Positions 16,551 through 25,688 of a stretch of DNA of 64,000 bases are shown here, in pieces. The notes beneath the pieces are model-generated. The model was given only the letters and a program-made list of their open reading frames with translations. It was not told the DNA's origin and made no database searches. The first letter of the stretch is position 1; each line of letters begins with the position of its first letter. The DNA is from Bradyrhizobium genomosp. I (2014) (GTDB taxonomy: Bacteria; Pseudomonadota; Alphaproteobacteria; Rhizobiales; Xanthobacteraceae), in NCBI RefSeq assembly GCF_000261685.1, contig NZ_AJQE01000192.1, positions 1-64,000 on the forward strand, given 5' to 3'. Position numbers and translations under genes: made by a program.

Positions 16551-16815
16551 ACTACGCGACTTCAAACTTCTCGGCGTAGATTCGTAAGAGGCTGGATGTC
16601 GAAGACATCTCCAGCCGATAACAGCGCAGTATGTCCAGCGATACGCTGAGCGGTTCCCACTTGTTTCGAATTGACGTTAAGCCCGGCTCGCTTTCGATCA
16701 GCGAGGCTGCGAATTGAGCGTGTACTGATAAAGGTCCGCTTCCCAGGGCGAAGCGGGAGGTTGCTTGGCTCAGCAATGTTCGACCGCTTTTGACCCATCT
16801 GCGACATGGGCAGGT

Positions 16816-17193
16816 TCAGCCGACCGGCTGGCAGTAGCCGCGGATGACAGTACCGTCGCGTTTATGCGCCTTAAGCGTGCCGTCGACGCGGTTGATGAAA
16901 CCTTGCCAGACAGCGGTCGGGTCGAACAGATGTTGCCAAATGTTGCCGAGCGTCAGCGCCGTCTCAAAGAATAAGTGCGCATCCGTGACGTGGACGGCCA
17001 AATTGCTTCCGAATGTCCGAGAGTGCATCGTCCCCTCGTCCAGATTAATGATGACCTGTTCTCCGTTCATGTAGACCGGGTTGCGCTCGTCACCCGCAAG
17101 GCCTCGCGCCCAGCATTTCAGATCGATCGTCTCGGCATGTGCAGCCATTGCAGCTAGCAGCGCCGCGACGATGATGGTTGCTTTCAGCTTCAC
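16816..17193 (-). CDS. Small exported protein, unknown function
   Basis: The 125-residue product opens with MKLKATIIVAALLAAMAAHA, a standard Sec signal with cleavage expected after AHA. The mature part has two Cys (LKCWARG and RGYCQPVG) that could pair, and segments such as VIINLDEGTMHSRTFG and AVWQGFINRVDGTLKAHKRD, which look like a small beta-rich periplasmic domain. I recognise no family. It is a single gene in a zone of short orphan genes. Confidence 0.6.
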   Translation of the reverse strand: MKLKATIIVAALLAAMAAHAETIDLKCWARGLAGDERNPVYMNGEQVIINLDEGTMHSRTFGSNLAVHVTDAHLFFETALTLGNIWQHLFDPTAVWQGFINRVDGTLKAHKRDGTVIRGYCQPVG

Positions 17194-17297
17194 AGTTTAT
17201 CTCGTCGCTCTGTGACGGCCCTGCCGGGGGTCGGACACGGCAGGACATTCGATGACCTTGCCGAAATTTCGGTGTGATGTGCAGAGGACTCGGTCGT

Positions 17298-17507
17298 TCA
17301 GAGATGAGCACGCGGCAATAGCCATCCCATGATCTTCTGATACGGATCGCGACGACTGCGGACGAATGCGTTCTCGTTCTGCTGAGCGGCGGTCCTGGCG
17401 AATTCAGAAATCCCCTCTATAGACTGCCGTTTATCCTTCGGAAGCTTCGCCCATTGGCGAATGATCTTTCGGCGGGCTTCGCGTTGCTTTTCCCTTACGT
17501 CAGGCAT
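17298..17507 (-). CDS. Small basic protein, unknown
   Basis: A 69-residue, Arg/Lys/Gln-rich protein starting MPDVREKQREARRKIIRQWA. AAGGAG lies seven bases before the ATG, much better than for an upstream in-frame start at 17579. The first half is likely helical and charged; it might bind nucleic acid or another protein, but nothing specific is visible. Confidence 0.5.
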   Translation of the reverse strand: MPDVREKQREARRKIIRQWAKLPKDKRQSIEGISEFARTAAQQNENAFVRSRRDPYQKIMGWLLPRAHL

Positions 17508-17690
17508 CGGGACGCTCCTTGAAGAGGATATTCCGGTCGACCCAGTATTGTTTGGGCTCACGAAAACTTCAACGTCCAATCAAGAACTCTTAGCCCCTCC
17601 GATCGTGCGGCGTTACACACGGGAGCGAATCTCATGTTGGCTTTGCAGGCCCGACGCCCTAGAATCGGCGGCGATCGCAGGACGAGCGAA

Positions 17691-18113
17691 ATGCAGTATG
17701 TTTGCGACGCGCCGAAGGGTAAGACCTGGTTCCGTATCGAGACGGAAGGTGAAGCGGCGCATGAGTCGCGCCTGATGAACCACACGGTCGAGAAATATTT
17801 CCGCGACGAGCGGGAGAAGGCAGTCCAGTCCTGGCGTCCCGAGCGGCCCAACGCGATCGAGCGCGACATCGGCCTTGAGGCCCATGTACGGCGAGAGATG
17901 CCGCTTTTCCTCACGTTGCGTGACAGGGAGGGCAATGCACTGGCTACAGCGATGCTGCCACCCGGTGGCAAGGATCGCGGCAGGTTCCGGATCATCATCG
18001 TTGCCGCATCCAATGCCGATCCTTATCCTGAGCAGGACGCGGCCATCGCTGCACTGGGAGCGCATTTCGGTCTCACACTCGATCGCAGCCGCTGCTTCCC
18101 CTACGGCCGCTAA
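17691..18113 (+). CDS. Conserved-looking hypothetical protein
   Basis: The 140-residue product begins MQYVCDAPKGKTWFRIETEG and contains EVHR-like charged helices then LFLTLRDREGNALATAMLPP and a C-terminal LGAHFGLTLDRSRCFPYGR. No signal or membrane span is seen. The start at 17691 has AGGA about nine bases upstream; a TTG-type start at 17634 would add 19 residues. Codon use is that of the neighbours. No function can be assigned. Confidence 0.55.
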   Translation: MQYVCDAPKGKTWFRIETEGEAAHESRLMNHTVEKYFRDEREKAVQSWRPERPNAIERDIGLEAHVRREMPLFLTLRDREGNALATAMLPPGGKDRGRFRIIIVAASNADPYPEQDAAIAALGAHFGLTLDRSRCFPYGR

Positions 18114-18434
18114 GGAGCCTGACAAGTATCGCCGCTTGATTGGAGCGATGTCGGCTCATGGCCCGTGGCGGACTTCCACTCTCAGCCTCGCCTGGCCCAT
18201 AGCTTCCGATGGCGAGGTGCCGCTGCATGTCGGTTCACAGGGGCAGACCGGAAGTTTGCGGCCGGCGCCAGTTCGGCGGCTTGTGGACCCCAAGCAGACA
18301 ACACGGGCAACCTCGGCAGCTATGAAAGGGGATGCATTCGGCCTCCGAGCACCCGGAGCAGCCCTACACTTGCAAAAGCCAGCGACCCCCACCGGGGGTC
18401 CACTTTTTCTTCACGCCAACGTGACAATCTCGAC

Positions 18435-18845
18435 ATGAAACATCTTTCCGGCAGCCCGGTCCGATTGCATAGTCGAGCTGTAGACGCGATGGCTGCGGGG
18501 GTTGCCATGCACCGGTTTGTCGCCAAGGCCAACGTGGATCATTACATCGGCCTCCTAAACGGAAGTGATCTGGCGCCTGGCCATCGAACGAGCATTACCA
18601 AGCTGCTGATCGAGGAGGAGGACAAGCTCAGCCACGATCTGGAGCATCTGGAATTTGCCGAACAGAAAGCCGCAAATGGTCGCGACCACGTGCGCTGCGT
18701 CAGGGCCGCTCGGGATGGCTTTGCTTTCGGCACAGCGGATCGCGAGCTGGCCGAGCGGCTACTCGTGAACTGCGAAAACCTTCAGACCGTGCTGGAGGAT
18801 TTCTGTCACAGCTTGCGCGCGAAGATCAACTCGCAAGGCCTTTGA
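18435..18845 (+). CDS. Small helical protein of a Bradyrhizobium-type family
   Basis: The 136-residue product contains MHRFVAKANVDHYIGLLNGS and then LLIEEEDKLSHDLEHLEFAE, a helix pair I recall from small uncharacterised Bradyrhizobium proteins that begin at the MHRF methionine (18507). The true start may therefore be that internal ATG. It is soluble, acidic and probably all-helical. Function is unknown. Confidence 0.5.
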   Translation: MKHLSGSPVRLHSRAVDAMAAGVAMHRFVAKANVDHYIGLLNGSDLAPGHRTSITKLLIEEEDKLSHDLEHLEFAEQKAANGRDHVRCVRAARDGFAFGTADRELAERLLVNCENLQTVLEDFCHSLRAKINSQGL

Positions 18846-18928
18846 TAGTCGGGCATGGCTGCCGGTTCGACGTCCCACGTCTGATCCAGATCAACCGGCT
18901 GCTTTCGCCGAGCGGTACAAAGGCTTCC

Positions 18929-19144
18929 ATGGACCGCACCATGCTGCAACAGCACCTCGCGATGGCCGAGCGACACGTCGCTCTCGGTGAGCATCACCTC
19001 GCGAAGCAAGAGGCTTTGATCGCGGAGCTGGACCGTGACGGCCACGACACGGCTGATGCTCTGAAGCTCCTCGCCACCATGCGCGCAACACAGCGGCTGC
19101 ACTTGCAGGACCGCAACCGCCTGTTGGCAGAGCTGGCGCACTAG
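18929..19144 (+). CDS. Small coiled-coil protein, unknown
   Basis: A 71-residue protein starting MDRTMLQQHLAMAERHVALG. It is a single amphipathic helix pattern rich in Glu, Gln and His (GEHHLAKQEALIAELDRDGH), a type that recurs as small orphan proteins in Bradyrhizobium. An in-frame TTG at 18842 could extend it but lacks a ribosome site. It sits 84 bases after the previous gene, perhaps co-transcribed. Confidence 0.5.
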   Translation: MDRTMLQQHLAMAERHVALGEHHLAKQEALIAELDRDGHDTADALKLLATMRATQRLHLQDRNRLLAELAH

Positions 19145-20205
19145 CCCGTCAACCTCGGCCACATTCCCACTGAGGATGACTTCCGCTGTTGGCCCCAAGC
19201 CGACCTGCAGGCGAATTGGCTTTTAGGTCGTCTTTCAAAAGCAAGGTCCACTCCCAGCTCGTCGGCAAGCTGGAGCGCAGCACAATCCGGAGCCCGGGAT
19301 CAAGCTTCGCGCCATTCGGGTACGAGACCTAGCGTCGGCCGACGGGCAAAACACCCAAACGCTGGGTCAATGCGCGGCGGCGAAAATATTCTTCTTTACC
19401 GAAATTCGGAAACGGCGTATGTCTCACCCCACTCCGGCCCAAGGAAGAGGGGCGTATCGCGATCGTCACGAACGCGGGCCGGACGGCGGTGGACGCAGGT
19501 CCACGTCGGCGCGAAGGGCATCGCAGGGCGGGCAACCGTGAGCGAGAATGTCGCGCACACGACCGGTGTGATCGGCGTACGGCAAAATCGTGTGGTCCTG
19601 GCGCCCGGGGTCTGTGCGTCAAGTCTTGCGGTGATGTGTGTTGCCCAACCGGGCGCGCGCATCAGTCATCCGCAAGGCGACGGGGGCAATAGTGCATCGC
19701 TCCCCGGGGAGAGCGCGACATAAGCCGTAAAACCACTGCGCAGGGAAGGCCGGGATGTCCTGGCTACACCTGTATGCCGCTGTGCAGATTTCGCTACTGC
19801 CTTTCGCACAGTGGACCGCGGGTGCCAGCCGGCGCCTGGTCTTCCCTGCGCCCTCTTTCATTTCAGAGGGTGAGGCAATGAGGCAAAGCTCGGGCGAGAT
19901 GAGCCGCGAGGATGCGAAGGTATGTCTCCACGCCAAAAGCGAATACCGAATGCAGCCGCAAGCATCATCCAACCCTGAGGTGCCGGAGCGAAGCGGAGGC
20001 CTCGAAAGGCGACAGCCCGTCTGCATCTCGGCCGTTCATCCTTCGAGGCTCCGCATGCGATGCATTCGCATCGCACGCCTCGCACCTCGGGATGACGGGA
20101 CGGACACCGTCAGTGAGGAAGGATTCTGGATGGCCCGACCTTCGAGCTTCGGCGGACAAGCCGCTCGCAATGACGATGCTGAAACAGTTTCACGCCAAAC
20201 TCCTC
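19145..20205. other. Gene-poor repeat-rich interval
   Basis: No open frame here looks like a protein: compositions are Arg/Pro/Cys-rich in every frame. The stretch from about 19375 to 19905 resembles a long sequence block that I remember as recurring in Bradyrhizobium genomes, often mis-called as small Arg-rich proteins. From about 19975 to 20170 are further palindrome pieces (for example GCATGCGATGCATTCGCATC). These readings rest on memory; no second copy of the long block is in this window. Confidence 0.5.
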
Positions 20206-20344
20206 TCTCGTGCCCCTGACGCTGCGCAGCACGAAGTGATGCGCTACAGAGCCGGGGTCCATGCAACAGCGCGTTACACGGCGTCCTGGGTCCCGGCTCT
20301 GCGCCGCAACGCCAAGAGCGTTGCGGCGCGTCCGGGACACGGGA
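20206..20344. repeat. About 140-bp imperfect palindromic repeat, copy 2
   Basis: The block shares TCTCGTGCCCC, AGAGCCGGGGTCCATGC, CTGGGTCCCGGCTCTGCG and GCGCGTCCGGGACACG with the copies at 15768-15910 and 48053-48202. It lies just downstream of the DUF1127 gene. Confidence 0.85.
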
Positions 20345-20367
20345 GGAACGAGCGCGGCAGAAGCGCC

Positions 20368-20604
20368 TCACAGATACCGCGTCAGCTCGGTCTTGAACTG
20401 CCCGTACACCGCATCCTCGATCTGGCTGCGCGTGATGCCGATGTCGCGCAGGGCGCGATCGTCGAGCTCGCTCAGCGTCTTGACGGCGGAGCGGCGCTCG
20501 AGGCGGTCGAACAGCGCAGAGACGCCGTTGGCGAGCGCACCGAAAAATCCGCCCGGCGAGGATGGGCGAAAACTCCGCCCGGCAGTTTGCGAGATCGTGG
20601 TCAT
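20368..20604 (-). CDS. DUF1127 small protein
   Basis: The 78-residue product ends with a DUF1127-like LSELDDRALRDIGITRSQIEDAV segment, preceded by a hydrophobic-basic linker. DUF1127 proteins are small Arg-rich alphaproteobacterial regulators; some bind RNA or phosphate-response factors, others are unassigned. ATG 20604 has GGAGAAG just upstream. It is divergent from the MocR regulator, 187 bases apart. Confidence 0.85.
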   Translation of the reverse strand: MTTISQTAGRSFRPSSPGGFFGALANGVSALFDRLERRSAVKTLSELDDRALRDIGITRSQIEDAVYGQFKTELTRYL

Positions 20605-20752
20605 TCTTCTTCTCCGGCCTGTCGTCCCGCGCGGCGAAGCAGCGCCGTTGGCGCGGACGCTTTGTGGGCGCCTGCACCTCATTTGCCGTCGGATTGCTCT
20701 CGCTCTCCTCGGCTCAATCGCGGTCCTTGATGGAACTTAAATGCTCCGGTAC

Positions 20753-20790
20753 ACTGCTCGGAGCAAGCGAAACATTGCTCTCGGTGCAAT
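20753..20790. promoter_or_regulatory. Candidate MocR operator dyads
   Basis: Two dyads lie directly before the regulator start: TGCTCGGAGCA (20753-20763) and ATTGC-N7-GCAAT (20774-20790). The second touches the ATG, as autorepressor sites often do. The binding assignment is a guess from position and symmetry. Confidence 0.4.
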
Positions 20791-20791
20791 A

Positions 20792-22135
20792 ATGTCCAAG
20801 TTCGAGTACGTGAAGCTTGCCGATGCCATTGCGGCCGATATCACTAACGGCACGTTAAGGCCCGGCGACCGGCTGCCGCCGCAGCGCAATTTTGCCTATG
20901 ACCGCGGCATCGCGGTCTCGACCGCGAGCCGGGTTTATACGGAATTGCTCCGCCGCGGCCTTGTGGTCGGCGAGGTCGGCCGCGGCACCTTCATCTCCGG
21001 CGACATCAGGCGTGAAGTCGAAACGATGAGCGAGCCGGCCGACGCGCGCATCAATTTCGAGGTCAATTACCCGCTGTTGCCGCAGCAATGGGCGATGATC
21101 GCCAGGAGCCTTGCGGGGCTGGAACGCACCGACGCGCTCGAATCCGCGCTGCGCGTCTCGACCAGCACCGGCACCAGGAGCGCGCGCAATGCGGCCGCCG
21201 CCTATCTCGCGCGCAAGGATTTCACGCCGCAGGCCGACCAGATCTTCTTCACCGCCAACGGCAAGCAATCGCTCGCGGCGGCGCTTGCGGCGCTCGTGCC
21301 CACCGGCGGCCGGTGCGGCGTCGAGGCACTGACCTATCCTTACGTCAAGAGCATCGCCGCGCGGTTAGGTGTGACGCTGGTGCCGATTCCGATGGACGAG
21401 CACGGCGCGCGGCCGGATGCGATCCAGAAGGCACATCGCGAGGCGCACCTGTCGGCGCTGTATCTCCAGCCCATCATCCAGAATCCGCTCGGCGTCACCA
21501 TGAACGCAACGCGGCGCGCCGACATCATGCGCGTCGCCGAAAAGCTCGACCTCACCATCATCGAGGACACCGTCTACGGCTTCCTGGCCGACGACACGCC
21601 GCTGGCGGCGCTCGGGCCGGACCGCTGCATCGTGATCGACAGCCTGTCCAAGAAGGTCGCGCCCGGCCTCGCGCTCGGCATCCTGGTCGCGCCCCTGCAG
21701 CTGCGCGAAAGCGTGATGAGCGCGGTCCGCACCGGTGGCTGGATCGCCTCCGGTCATGCGCTGGCGGCCGGACAGCGGCTGATGGCCGACGGCACCGTCG
21801 CCGAGCTGACGCGCCTCAAGCGCATCGACGCGGCGCGCCGCCAGCAGACTGCAGCGAGGCTGCTGGCCGGCTACCAGCTCGCCGCCGACGCGCGCTCCTA
21901 TCATCTCTGGCTGACACTGCCGCCGCACTGGCGCTCGCAGACCTTCGTCGCCGCGGCAGCAAGGCGCGGTATCGCGCTGACGCCGTCCTCGACCTTCGCC
22001 ATCGCGCATGGTCATGCGCCAAATGCGGTGCGGCTCGCCCTCGCCCCGCCTTCACCCGAGCAACTCGATTCCGGCCTGCGCACGATCGCCTCGCTGCTCG
22101 GCACCAAGGAAGAGGATTTCGACTCGACGGAGTAG
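20792..22135 (+). CDS. MocR-type regulator (GntR HTH plus aminotransferase-like domain)
   Basis: The 447-residue protein has an N-terminal GntR winged helix (ADAIAADITNGTLRPGDRLP, then STASRVYTELLRRGL) and a C-terminal fold-type-I aminotransferase domain. The PLP lysine is kept in IDSLSKKVAPGLALG, so PLP binding is likely; LQPIIQNPLG and EDTVYGFL are the usual cofactor-contacting motifs. MocR proteins sense PLP or amino-compound adducts and control neighbouring vitamin B6, GABA, taurine or transport genes. ATG 20792 matches where the HTH begins. Its target is not obvious: the next genes are two small membrane proteins and a DUF1127 gene lies divergent. Confidence 0.88.
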   Translation: MSKFEYVKLADAIAADITNGTLRPGDRLPPQRNFAYDRGIAVSTASRVYTELLRRGLVVGEVGRGTFISGDIRREVETMSEPADARINFEVNYPLLPQQWAMIARSLAGLERTDALESALRVSTSTGTRSARNAAAAYLARKDFTPQADQIFFTANGKQSLAAALAALVPTGGRCGVEALTYPYVKSIAARLGVTLVPIPMDEHGARPDAIQKAHREAHLSALYLQPIIQNPLGVTMNATRRADIMRVAEKLDLTIIEDTVYGFLADDTPLAALGPDRCIVIDSLSKKVAPGLALGILVAPLQLRESVMSAVRTGGWIASGHALAAGQRLMADGTVAELTRLKRIDAARRQQTAARLLAGYQLAADARSYHLWLTLPPHWRSQTFVAAAARRGIALTPSSTFAIAHGHAPNAVRLALAPPSPEQLDSGLRTIASLLGTKEEDFDSTE

Positions 22136-22147
22136 CGATCCGTCCAC

Positions 22148-22747
22148 CTAAGGCAGCATTGACCGAGGTAGCTGGTCGAAGCTGTAGCTCCGCGGCTGGT
22201 TGCGCCGCACGAAGCCGCCGACCTGCCAGGCGAACAGCGCGGCAAAGCCGAGGATGAACAGCACGCCGGCGAATTCGCCGGTCAGGAGCGCGCGGATCAG
22301 GAGCCCCGCCATCGCCACAGCGAGCACCACCAGGAACGCCAGCACCGCCGCGTAGGTCCTGCGACCGAGGCCTGCGGTCAGTTCGGCGCGGCTGCCCGCC
22401 CTTGCCATCCGCGCATGCAATTCGACGATGAAATCGCGAAAGCCGTTGTCCTGCGGCGCCATCAGGGCCGCGGTCTGCCAGCTCGTCGACAGGATCGCGA
22501 TGCGGCCGCCACCCGTGCGGCTGACATCGGCGCGAAAGCGGTGCTGCTGCATCGAGACCGGGCGGAACGACAGCCGGATCGCCGAGATCTCATCGTAGTG
22601 CCACAGGCCGGAGCGTCCCCCGATCTGCCAGGACAGCCCCTGCTCCGTCAGCTCGAAACGACGCGCCGAGCCTATCAGCGAGGCCCTGTAGGCATAGCTC
22701 GTGGCCGAACCAGCTTCAGCTCCCCGCATGCCGATCATCGATCCCAT
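22148..22747 (-). CDS. Membrane protein, unknown function
   Basis: The 199-residue protein has a soluble, beta-rich N-terminal two-thirds (FELTEQGLSWQIGG, ISAIRLSFRPV) and two spans near the C-terminus, about YAAVLAFLVVLAVAMAGLLI and GVLFILGFAALFAWQVGGFV. The architecture recalls small PH-like membrane proteins, but I cannot name a family. Three ATGs lie close together (22747, 22738, 22729) and the start is unsure. It is divergent from the next gene with only 47 bases between. Confidence 0.65.
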   Translation of the reverse strand: MGSMIGMRGAEAGSATSYAYRASLIGSARRFELTEQGLSWQIGGRSGLWHYDEISAIRLSFRPVSMQQHRFRADVSRTGGGRIAILSTSWQTAALMAPQDNGFRDFIVELHARMARAGSRAELTAGLGRRTYAAVLAFLVVLAVAMAGLLIRALLTGEFAGVLFILGFAALFAWQVGGFVRRNQPRSYSFDQLPRSMLP

Positions 22748-22794
22748 CCGCGATCCGCTTGCGTGATCGCCCTCGCCCATCCTACAAGCGAGGC

Positions 22795-23229
22795 ATGGCT
22801 GAGACGACATTTTTTCCGCGCCGCCTGATCCTCGGGGCCGCAATGATCTCCGGCGTATTGCTCGCGCTTGCGGTCCACATGCTGGGGGCGCGCTATGGTC
22901 TCGACCTTGGCGGCCTCTGGCGCTCCGAAACGCACGAGTTCATGCCGACGGGCGCGGCGATCGCCTGGTGGCTGATTGCGACCGTCGGCTTCTCCGGCGG
23001 CTATTTCACGGCGAACCTGATGCAGAGCGCCGTCTCCGGCCAGATCCCGCAGCGGATGCGGCAATTCCTGATCGCGGTCGGCGTGCTGCTGCTTGCAGGA
23101 GCGGGCCAGGCGGCCTCGGCGCCGAGCCCGATCCCGACCGTCTCGGGCGTGCTCGCCGGGCTTGCCGCGCTATGCCTCGGTGCCGTCATGGCGTTTTGCG
23201 GCGCGCATTTCGCGCTGCGTCGCGGCTGA
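22795..23229 (+). CDS. Small integral membrane protein, unknown
   Basis: The 144-residue protein is mostly membrane: spans about LILGAAMISGVLLALAVHML, AIAWWLIATVGFSGGYFTAN, FLIAVGVLLLAGAGQA and GVLAGLAALCLGAVMAFCGA. No catalytic motif is seen. It ends three bases before the convergent GGDEF-EAL gene. Its divergent neighbour is also a membrane protein, so the pair may act together. Confidence 0.65.
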   Translation: MAETTFFPRRLILGAAMISGVLLALAVHMLGARYGLDLGGLWRSETHEFMPTGAAIAWWLIATVGFSGGYFTANLMQSAVSGQIPQRMRQFLIAVGVLLLAGAGQAASAPSPIPTVSGVLAGLAALCLGAVMAFCGAHFALRRG

Positions 23230-23232
23230 CCC

Positions 23233-25632
23233 TCAGGCCGACGCTCGCAGCCGCGGGCGGTCCAGCATCATCGCCACATCGGAAGCCGGCCGCGGCCTGC
23301 TGAACAGATACCCCTGCGCCTGAGTGCAGCCTTCGCGCCGGAGCAGCTCGAGTTGCACATCGTTCTCGACGCCTTCCGCCGTGGTGATGATGCCGAGGCT
23401 GCGGCCGAGGCCGGTCACCGCACGGATGATTGCCATGGAATCCTCGCGCGTCGCCAGCTCCGACACAAAGGAGCGGTCGATCTTGATCTTGTCGAACGGG
23501 AAGCTGCGCAGATAGGTCAGCGACGAATAGCCGGTGCCGAAATCGTCGAGCGAGATCCGCACGCCCATCGCGCGCAGCTCGTGGAGGGTCGTGAGCGTCG
23601 CCTCGCTGTTCTGGAGCAGCACCGATTCGGTGATCTCGAGCTCGAGACGGCGCGCATCAAGTCCCGAGGCGGCCAGCGCTTCGGTCACGGACCCGATCAG
23701 GTGCGGGCTCTTGAACTGCACCGGCGACAAATTGACGGCGACATCGACGTCGTCGGGCCAGGTGGCTGCGTCGGTGCAGGCGGAGCGCAGCACCAACTCG
23801 CCGAGCTGAACGATGAGCCCGGTCTCCTCGGCGAGCGGAATGAAGCTGATGGGCGCGATCAGCCCGCGCTGCGGATGGTTCCAGCGCAAGAGCGCCTCGA
23901 AGGCAACGACGCGACCGCTGGCGACGTCACGGATCGGCTGGTAATAGACATGAAACTCGTCGCGCTGCAGCGCCGCGCGCAGATCCATTTCCATGAGGCG
24001 CCGCGCTTGAGCGCGCGCATCCATGCCGGTCTCGAAGAAGCGATAGGTGCCGCGGCCATCCGCCTTGGCGCGGTACAGGGCAAGATCGGCGTTCTTCAAC
24101 AGCTCGTCCGGATTGCTGCCGTCCTGAGGCGACAGCGAGATGCCGATCGAGACGCCGATCACGATCTGATGGTCGTCGATCTCGTAAGGCGCCGAGATCA
24201 CCTCGACGAGGCGGCCGGCAAGGGCCCTCGCAGCAGTCTCCTCGGAACGTCCGATCTGGACCACCGCGAACTCGTCGCCACCGAGCCGCGCCACGGTGTC
24301 GTTCTCGCCGACGGTGGCCTTCAGCCTGCGGCCGACCTCCTTGAGCAGCGCATCGCCGATGGGATGGCCGAGCGAGTCGTTGATGTCCTTGAAGTGATCG
24401 AGATCGAGACAGAGCACAGCGAGCTGGTCGCCCGACTTGGTCCGACGCAGTCCCTGCTCGAGCTCCTCGTGGAACAGCACCCGGTTCGGCAGGCTGGTCA
24501 GCGCATCATGGCGGGCCATGTGCGAGATCTTGGCCTGCGCCTCCAGCCATTCGGTGATGTCCTCGAAGGTCGCGACCCAGCCGCCGCCCTGCATCGGCTG
24601 GTTGACGACCCGGATGGAGCGGCCGAACCGGTTGACGACGTCGGTCGTGGTGCGGCCCTCGCGTGCGTCGGCGATGAGGCGCGCGAAGAATTCATGCGCG
24701 TCGCCCTGCCACTGGCCCTTGGCCTGCTCTTCCCTGAGCACGTCGACCAGAAGCCGACCGGTGAGCAGGATGTCGGTGCGACGGAGCATCGCGGCATAGC
24801 GCTCGTTGAACAGGATGATCTTGCCGTCGGCATCGAACATGCACAGGCCCTGCGACATGTTCTCCAGCGCGCTGTCCAGCACGATCTGCTGGCGGCCCAA
24901 TTCGCCCTTGGCGCGGCGGTCGAGCAGCGCGGCCACGAGCGCAATCGCGATGATCGCGACGGCGGCGCTGGCCGTGAGGAAGGACAGCGAGGCCGGCGGG
25001 ATGGAGAGCCCGCTGATCGCGAGCGTCGGGTCCGGCGTCAGCAGCACCGCGCCCATCGCGGTGAAGTGATGCGCGACGATGGCGATCGTCAGCAGGGTGA
25101 TCGCCATCAGCGCGTGGGAGAGGTCGTCGCGCCGCGCGGCGATGAACAAGGCGAAAGCTGCAAAGACGATTCCGAACAGCACCGAGACGGCGACCGTGCT
25201 TCCGACCCAGTTCACCCGTGCCGGCATCTCCAGCGCCGCCATCCCGGTGTAATGCATCACCGCGACACCAGTGCCGACGATGGCGCCCCCCAGAACGATC
25301 CACACCGGGCGCGAGGACGATACGGCGATGCTTAGCCCCACGAAGGTCACGGAGATCGCAAGCATCAACGAGAGAATTGTCACCGGGATGTTGTAGGCGC
25401 CGGCGCCGCCCGGCCCGTAGGCAAGCATCGCGATGAAATGCGTCGCCCAGATGCCGCATCCGCTGACGGCCGCATCCAGGGCAATCCAGGCCAGACGTCC
25501 GGGGCCGTGTGCCGCGCGTGCGCGCTGAAACAGGCTGATCGCCGCCGCGCTGGCGAGCAGACACACTGCGCCGCCAAGCGCAACGAGTCGCCAATCATGC
25601 TCGTCGGTAAGACAGTAGAGAACTTGATGCAT
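23233..25632 (-). CDS. MHYT-PAS-GGDEF-EAL cyclic di-GMP enzyme
   Basis: The 799-residue protein has an N-terminal seven-span MHYT sensor with the three motifs ATHFIAM, VMHYTGM and AHHFTAM, thought to bind copper and sense oxygen, CO or NO. A PAS-like domain follows (LENMSQGLCMFDADGKI). The GGDEF domain keeps RLGGDEF and the EAL domain keeps FEALLRW, DDFGTGYSSL and the late EGVEN, so both synthase and phosphodiesterase activity are possible. It is a membrane-bound c-di-GMP regulator likely to influence motility or surface growth. ATG 25632 is the natural start. It stands alone. Confidence 0.93.
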   Translation of the reverse strand: MHQVLYCLTDEHDWRLVALGGAVCLLASAAAISLFQRARAAHGPGRLAWIALDAAVSGCGIWATHFIAMLAYGPGGAGAYNIPVTILSLMLAISVTFVGLSIAVSSSRPVWIVLGGAIVGTGVAVMHYTGMAALEMPARVNWVGSTVAVSVLFGIVFAAFALFIAARRDDLSHALMAITLLTIAIVAHHFTAMGAVLLTPDPTLAISGLSIPPASLSFLTASAAVAIIAIALVAALLDRRAKGELGRQQIVLDSALENMSQGLCMFDADGKIILFNERYAAMLRRTDILLTGRLLVDVLREEQAKGQWQGDAHEFFARLIADAREGRTTTDVVNRFGRSIRVVNQPMQGGGWVATFEDITEWLEAQAKISHMARHDALTSLPNRVLFHEELEQGLRRTKSGDQLAVLCLDLDHFKDINDSLGHPIGDALLKEVGRRLKATVGENDTVARLGGDEFAVVQIGRSEETAARALAGRLVEVISAPYEIDDHQIVIGVSIGISLSPQDGSNPDELLKNADLALYRAKADGRGTYRFFETGMDARAQARRLMEMDLRAALQRDEFHVYYQPIRDVASGRVVAFEALLRWNHPQRGLIAPISFIPLAEETGLIVQLGELVLRSACTDAATWPDDVDVAVNLSPVQFKSPHLIGSVTEALAASGLDARRLELEITESVLLQNSEATLTTLHELRAMGVRISLDDFGTGYSSLTYLRSFPFDKIKIDRSFVSELATREDSMAIIRAVTGLGRSLGIITTAEGVENDVQLELLRREGCTQAQGYLFSRPRPASDVAMMLDRPRLRASA

Positions 25633-25688
25633 TGCCGGCCCCTATCGACCCGCACTTGAGCCGACAGAGGTGGACAATCGGTAACCGG

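Noticed and set aside
16562..16807. 81-codon reverse frame starting MSQMGQKRSNIAEPSNL
   Set aside because: The MGQKR-type start is one I remember from non-coding repeats in Rhizobiales; there is no ribosome site and another overlapping frame looks equally (un)likely.
19489..19692. 67-codon Arg-rich frame
   Set aside because: It falls in the presumed repeated non-coding block at 19375-19905 and resembles proteins commonly mis-predicted there.
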